Shown in pieces: positions 61,376-64,000 of a DNA stretch of 64,000 bases. Both the position numbers and the translations under genes were made by a program. Source of the DNA: Lachnospiraceae bacterium (lineage in GTDB: Bacteria; Bacillota; Clostridia; Lachnospirales; Lachnospiraceae); assembly GCA_024403355.1 (NCBI GenBank), contig JAKSRW010000015.1, forward strand, positions 1-64,000. The letters are read 5' to 3'. The first letter of the stretch is position 1, and the number at the start of each line of letters is the position of its first letter. Below the pieces are notes generated by a model. The model saw only the letters and a list, made by a program, of their open reading frames with translations, did no database searches and was not told where the DNA came from.

Positions 61376-63280
61376 TTATTTTATCTTTACTGTCTCAATT
61401 TCTACAGTAGAATCCTTCTTTTCATCAGAAATATAATCTCTGTAAATTCGGAAATAGGTATCCTTTCGGCCTTCATCCGTGATATACGAAATAGTATCGC
61501 TGGTCTTCTTATCGCGGCAGATTACACTCAGTATCGCCTGATTGTAACGGTTCTTCGTATCGTTTGAAAGCTCATCGGCCATATCCGGCACCCACTTCTT
61601 ACAGCGGGTATAATTTCGTCCGAGTGTATCGGTAGCCGCATCAATACAGTCCGCAATCGTAATAATATCAATGATAATCTTAATCGGCGACTGCGTATTG
61701 TCAAAGCCAAAGGGATATCCGCCCTTGCCGTCAAAGCCCTTATGATGGCCAAGAATTACATCCCGGTATCTCGCACCGAGCTTTGTATCCTTCAAAAGGA
61801 AATCTCCGAAGGTGGGATGCATTCGGATAAGACCGAATTCCTCATCCGTCAGACGCCTTGTTTGAAGATTGATAACGTCGGAAATGTAAGCCTTTCCCAC
61901 ATCATGAAGCTGTGCACTGTTTTCCGTATAATCTATCAGGTACTTTTCCTTCGCCCTGACGTGACGCGGGTCACGGGTATTCAGCATATCAAAGAAAAGC
62001 TCGGGTGCCTTGTCTACAAGACACTTTGTAATCGTAACCGCAATGTTTGCAAGCATCAGCGAATGAATAAGCGTCATTGCGTTACGGTTAAGAATAACGT
62101 CTCGCACATAGGTCAGCGCTTCCGTTTCTTCGGTAGCGATTCGAAGCATCAGGCGTACTGTCTGACAAAGGTCATCATTTATATAATTGTTATTTGCAAG
62201 ATAAGGAGTCGAAGTATAAATGTGCTTGAATTCCGTAGCAAGCTCGTAGAAAAGCTGCTCGCGTTCGTTAAGCGAAACCTCGGGAAGCGCAAGCACTCTG
62301 AAGCACTCCTGCATACAGGTTATCTTGCTCTCATAAGCATCATCGTAAAAAAGATTAATCTTTCTGTAATCAATCTCATCAGTCTGGGCACGGTAATAAT
62401 CAAAAAGCATCGAAACCGCCAGATTTGCGGAAATCATACCGCTGTGAAGATTGCACCAGACATAGGTCACTGCATCGACTGAGGCCCTGGAATTCAAATT
62501 CTCACGGGTAATTCCATCGGGAAGAAGCTCTCTTACCACATACTCGATTACAGCTCTGTTAGGTACCGAATCCGAACGGATAAGCGCCCACATAAGGTTG
62601 ATACGCATATCATCCCTGAACTTGTCAAAGTCGAGTCGTGTTCCGTCAAGCTCTCTAACGTCTGCTCGCGAAATCATTCTGTTCGCATTCTCATAAAGAA
62701 CGATTCTTTCAAGCCTCTCCTCATTACTCTGCACATCCTTATCGGTAATACAGTTAAAGAAGGACTGGATGACTCTCTGACGGGCATCCCAGCTCTTTAT
62801 ATTGCAGTAGCGGTCACTTCGACGGGAAACCTCCTCGAAATAATCTCGCGCATTTTCTGCTGAAATATCATCACTTCGGTCGGCATATGTGAGGGCAAGC
62901 ATATAGGTGGAATTAATCCACTCGTCCTCCATATCGTTCTCCATATAAAATTCCTTGAGAAGCTTCAGCATTTCTGTTGTAAGCAGCGAATCATTTTCCG
63001 CATTCATGGTCATGTCGCAGATGTTCTCGTAGAATTCCGTGGCAGTAACCAGGTCAAGTTTTTTCTCTTTTTTGACATAGGGATAAATGAGTACCGCAAG
63101 CTCATCCTCGTTCTCCTGGTAGGTTTTACGCAGGAAATCTGACTTCTGTCTAAGCTTCGCTACCCAGCCCTGTCTGTCATCGGCAATCATCAGATCCGCC
63201 TCAATTGCCATCGAATGTATTAAGTTTTCACGATATCGGTTATAAAATTCGGTAATTCTGCCTTTTTCTATAGCGTCCAC
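61376..63280 (-). CDS. HD-GYP-like phosphohydrolase with long helical N-terminus
   Basis: The protein has 634 residues from a GTG with AAGGAAG about 9 bases upstream. The first ~430 residues are helical with no recognised domain. Residues ~445-610 are an HD domain with LHDVGKAYI (~458), RMHPTFGDFLL, LGHHKGFDGKGGYPFG (~508-523) and ADCIDAATD. This matches HD-GYP c-di-GMP phosphodiesterases, except that the usual HHE is HHK and one Gly is inserted before GYP. It could hydrolyse c-di-GMP or another nucleotide, or be a receptor only. It is upstream of trpS and trmO with 22 bases between. Confidence 0.82.
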   Translation of the reverse strand: MDAIEKGRITEFYNRYRENLIHSMAIEADLMIADDRQGWVAKLRQKSDFLRKTYQENEDELAVLIYPYVKKEKKLDLVTATEFYENICDMTMNAENDSLLTTEMLKLLKEFYMENDMEDEWINSTYMLALTYADRSDDISAENARDYFEEVSRRSDRYCNIKSWDARQRVIQSFFNCITDKDVQSNEERLERIVLYENANRMISRADVRELDGTRLDFDKFRDDMRINLMWALIRSDSVPNRAVIEYVVRELLPDGITRENLNSRASVDAVTYVWCNLHSGMISANLAVSMLFDYYRAQTDEIDYRKINLFYDDAYESKITCMQECFRVLALPEVSLNEREQLFYELATEFKHIYTSTPYLANNNYINDDLCQTVRLMLRIATEETEALTYVRDVILNRNAMTLIHSLMLANIAVTITKCLVDKAPELFFDMLNTRDPRHVRAKEKYLIDYTENSAQLHDVGKAYISDVINLQTRRLTDEEFGLIRMHPTFGDFLLKDTKLGARYRDVILGHHKGFDGKGGYPFGFDNTQSPIKIIIDIITIADCIDAATDTLGRNYTRCKKWVPDMADELSNDTKNRYNQAILSVICRDKKTSDTISYITDEGRKDTYFRIYRDYISDEKKDSTVEIETVKIK

Positions 63281-63413
63281 TGATTAACTTCCTTCTTCTG
63301 AATGAAAACTCCATACCTACTGTTCCGTTATTAATGCCCAAAGACATTTACAATTCATATAATTATAACATTTTTTCGGCGATATAACAAGACTATAAAA
63401 ATAAGATTTTTGC
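63281..63413. other. AT-rich intergenic stretch, divergent promoters
   Basis: This part separates the HD-GYP-like gene from the promoter for the DHH gene. Only weak promoter-like elements for the minus-strand gene are seen, and no repeat or RNA. Confidence 0.5.
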
Positions 63414-63442
63414 TTGAAAAAAAGCAATATATAATATATAAT
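63414..63442 (+). promoter_or_regulatory. Strong promoter upstream of element copy 2 and the DHH gene
   Basis: TTGAAA (63414-63419) and TATAAT (63437-63442) are 17 bases apart. Transcription would start near 63449, about 11 bases before the mobile element. A second TATAAT lies in the target duplication itself (63454-63459). Confidence 0.7.
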
Positions 63443-63459
63443 TAACAAAATGATATAAT

Positions 63460-63659
63460 ACAAGGGGCAAAAGGTCAAAAATGCTCGTCAAGCTTGCTTG
63501 TAAGAGCATTGAAGGCCTTTATGACACGCAAAAACATGAAAAAGTAGCCATTTTTCATTGAAAAATGAGCGGATTTTGAATGTTTTTAGCATTTCGGGAG
63601 CACAAAGTGCGAAGAAATGCGTGTATTAAGTCGGGGGCAATGCTTTTGACCCCGACGTC
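63460..63659 (+). mobile_element. 200 bp MITE-like element, copy 2, in the DHH gene leader
   Basis: The element is flanked on both sides by ATGATATAAT (63450-63459 and 63660-63669), a perfect 10 bp duplication. It is identical to 42116-42315 (reversed) except for one base near its left end. The ends carry GGGG(T)CAAAAG-type inverted repeats. It has no coding capacity and the same set of hairpins as copy 1. It is 72 bases from the start codon, in the same direction to the gene as copy 1 is to panE. Confidence 0.9.
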
Positions 63660-63731
63660 ATGATATAATATGAAAATATGATTTGCAATTCAGCTGTAAA
63701 GGCATGATTATTAGTATGAAAGGAAGAAACT

Positions 63732-64000
63732 ATGAGATTAATTACACGTTCTGATTTTGACGGACTTGCATGTGGTGCTCTGTTAAAGGAAGCAGGCATT
63801 ATAGATTGCTGGAAATTTGCTCATCCGAAGGATCTTCAGGATGGTCTCGTTGAGGTTACAGAGGACGACTGTCTGGCTAATGTGCCCTTCGTTCCCGGCT
63901 GTGGTTTATGGTTCGACCACCACTCCAGCGAGTTCGAAAGAAATGAGCTCAAGGGTAAGTATAAGGGCGAGAGCCGTATCACTCCCTCATGCGCGAGAAT
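63732..64000 (+). CDS. DHH family phosphoesterase (exopolyphosphatase-related), 5' end only
   Basis: The gene runs off the window after about 89 codons. The start reads MRLITRSDFDGLACGALL, with the first DHH-family Asp motif (DFDGLACG). GLWFDHHSSEFERNE carries the DHH motif. Such proteins hydrolyse phosphodiester or polyphosphate bonds with manganese. AAAGGAAG lies about 6 bases before the ATG. The long leader contains a mobile-looking element. Confidence 0.85.
   Translation, partial: MRLITRSDFDGLACGALLKEAGIIDCWKFAHPKDLQDGLVEVTEDDCLANVPFVPGCGLWFDHHSSEFERNELKGKYKGESRITPSCAR

Overview
The window looks like chromosomal DNA of an anaerobic, low-to-mid GC Firmicute, most likely a Lachnospiraceae member (Butyrivibrio/Roseburia/Lachnospira-like). 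The reasons are the protein repertoire (DUF4317 protein, BspA-like leucine-rich repeats and DUF285 repeats, GH51 arabinofuranosidase, cupin-AMP ligase, short S1 protein) and Gram-positive style AGGAGG/AAAGG ribosome binding sites. The genus is an inference. No phage, plasmid or complete insertion sequence is visible, and no rRNA or tRNA gene was recognised.

Layout. 0-2.7 kb: a small secreted CBM-like protein, a DUF4317 protein and an alpha/beta hydrolase. 2.7-15.5 kb: one giant secreted multidomain protein of 4247 residues, preceded by a c-di-GMP-I riboswitch aptamer abutting a strong intrinsic terminator. 15.7-16.4 kb: a gene-free GC-rich repeat region with two tandem ~118 bp units. 16.4-27.9 kb: a minus-strand run for aromatic amino acid synthesis (tyrA, aroC, aroA, aroQ, DAHP synthase) interleaved with clpX, serS, a polyprenyl-phosphate sugar-1-P transferase and an XRE-cupin-acyl-CoA ligase fusion. 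28.1-35.6 kb: HtrA protease, GreA, an orphan metal-type ABC ATPase, a lipoprotein, ispE, signal peptidase I and DegV. 35.7-46 kb: GH51 enzyme, a broken HAD phosphatase, a U32-like protein, ferredoxin-nitroreductase, prolyl-tRNA deacylase, ketopantoate reductase and a pair of ABC exporters. 46-52.9 kb: secreted NlpC/P60 protein, AAA ATPase, lysA, tagD-like gene and a small secreted protein. 53-64 kb: an unknown protein, cation/proton antiporter with a PII-like partner, S1 protein, MerR-RDD membrane protein, polysaccharide deacetylase, trmO, trpS, an HD-GYP-like protein and the start of a DHH phosphoesterase.

The most unusual signals are non-coding. A 200 bp element occurs twice (42116-42315 minus, 63460-63659 plus) with one substitution between copies, imperfect terminal inverted repeats and 10 bp flanking duplications (one perfect, one 7/10). 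Both copies sit just downstream of a predicted promoter and upstream of a start codon, in the same orientation to the gene, so each would be transcribed as a highly structured 5' leader. A second dispersed repeat made of several hairpins is present in whole or part at 1-76, 41013-41060 and 46191-46332. The c-di-GMP riboswitch in front of the giant surface protein, together with an HD-GYP-like gene 46 kb away, suggests that surface attachment here is tuned by c-di-GMP.
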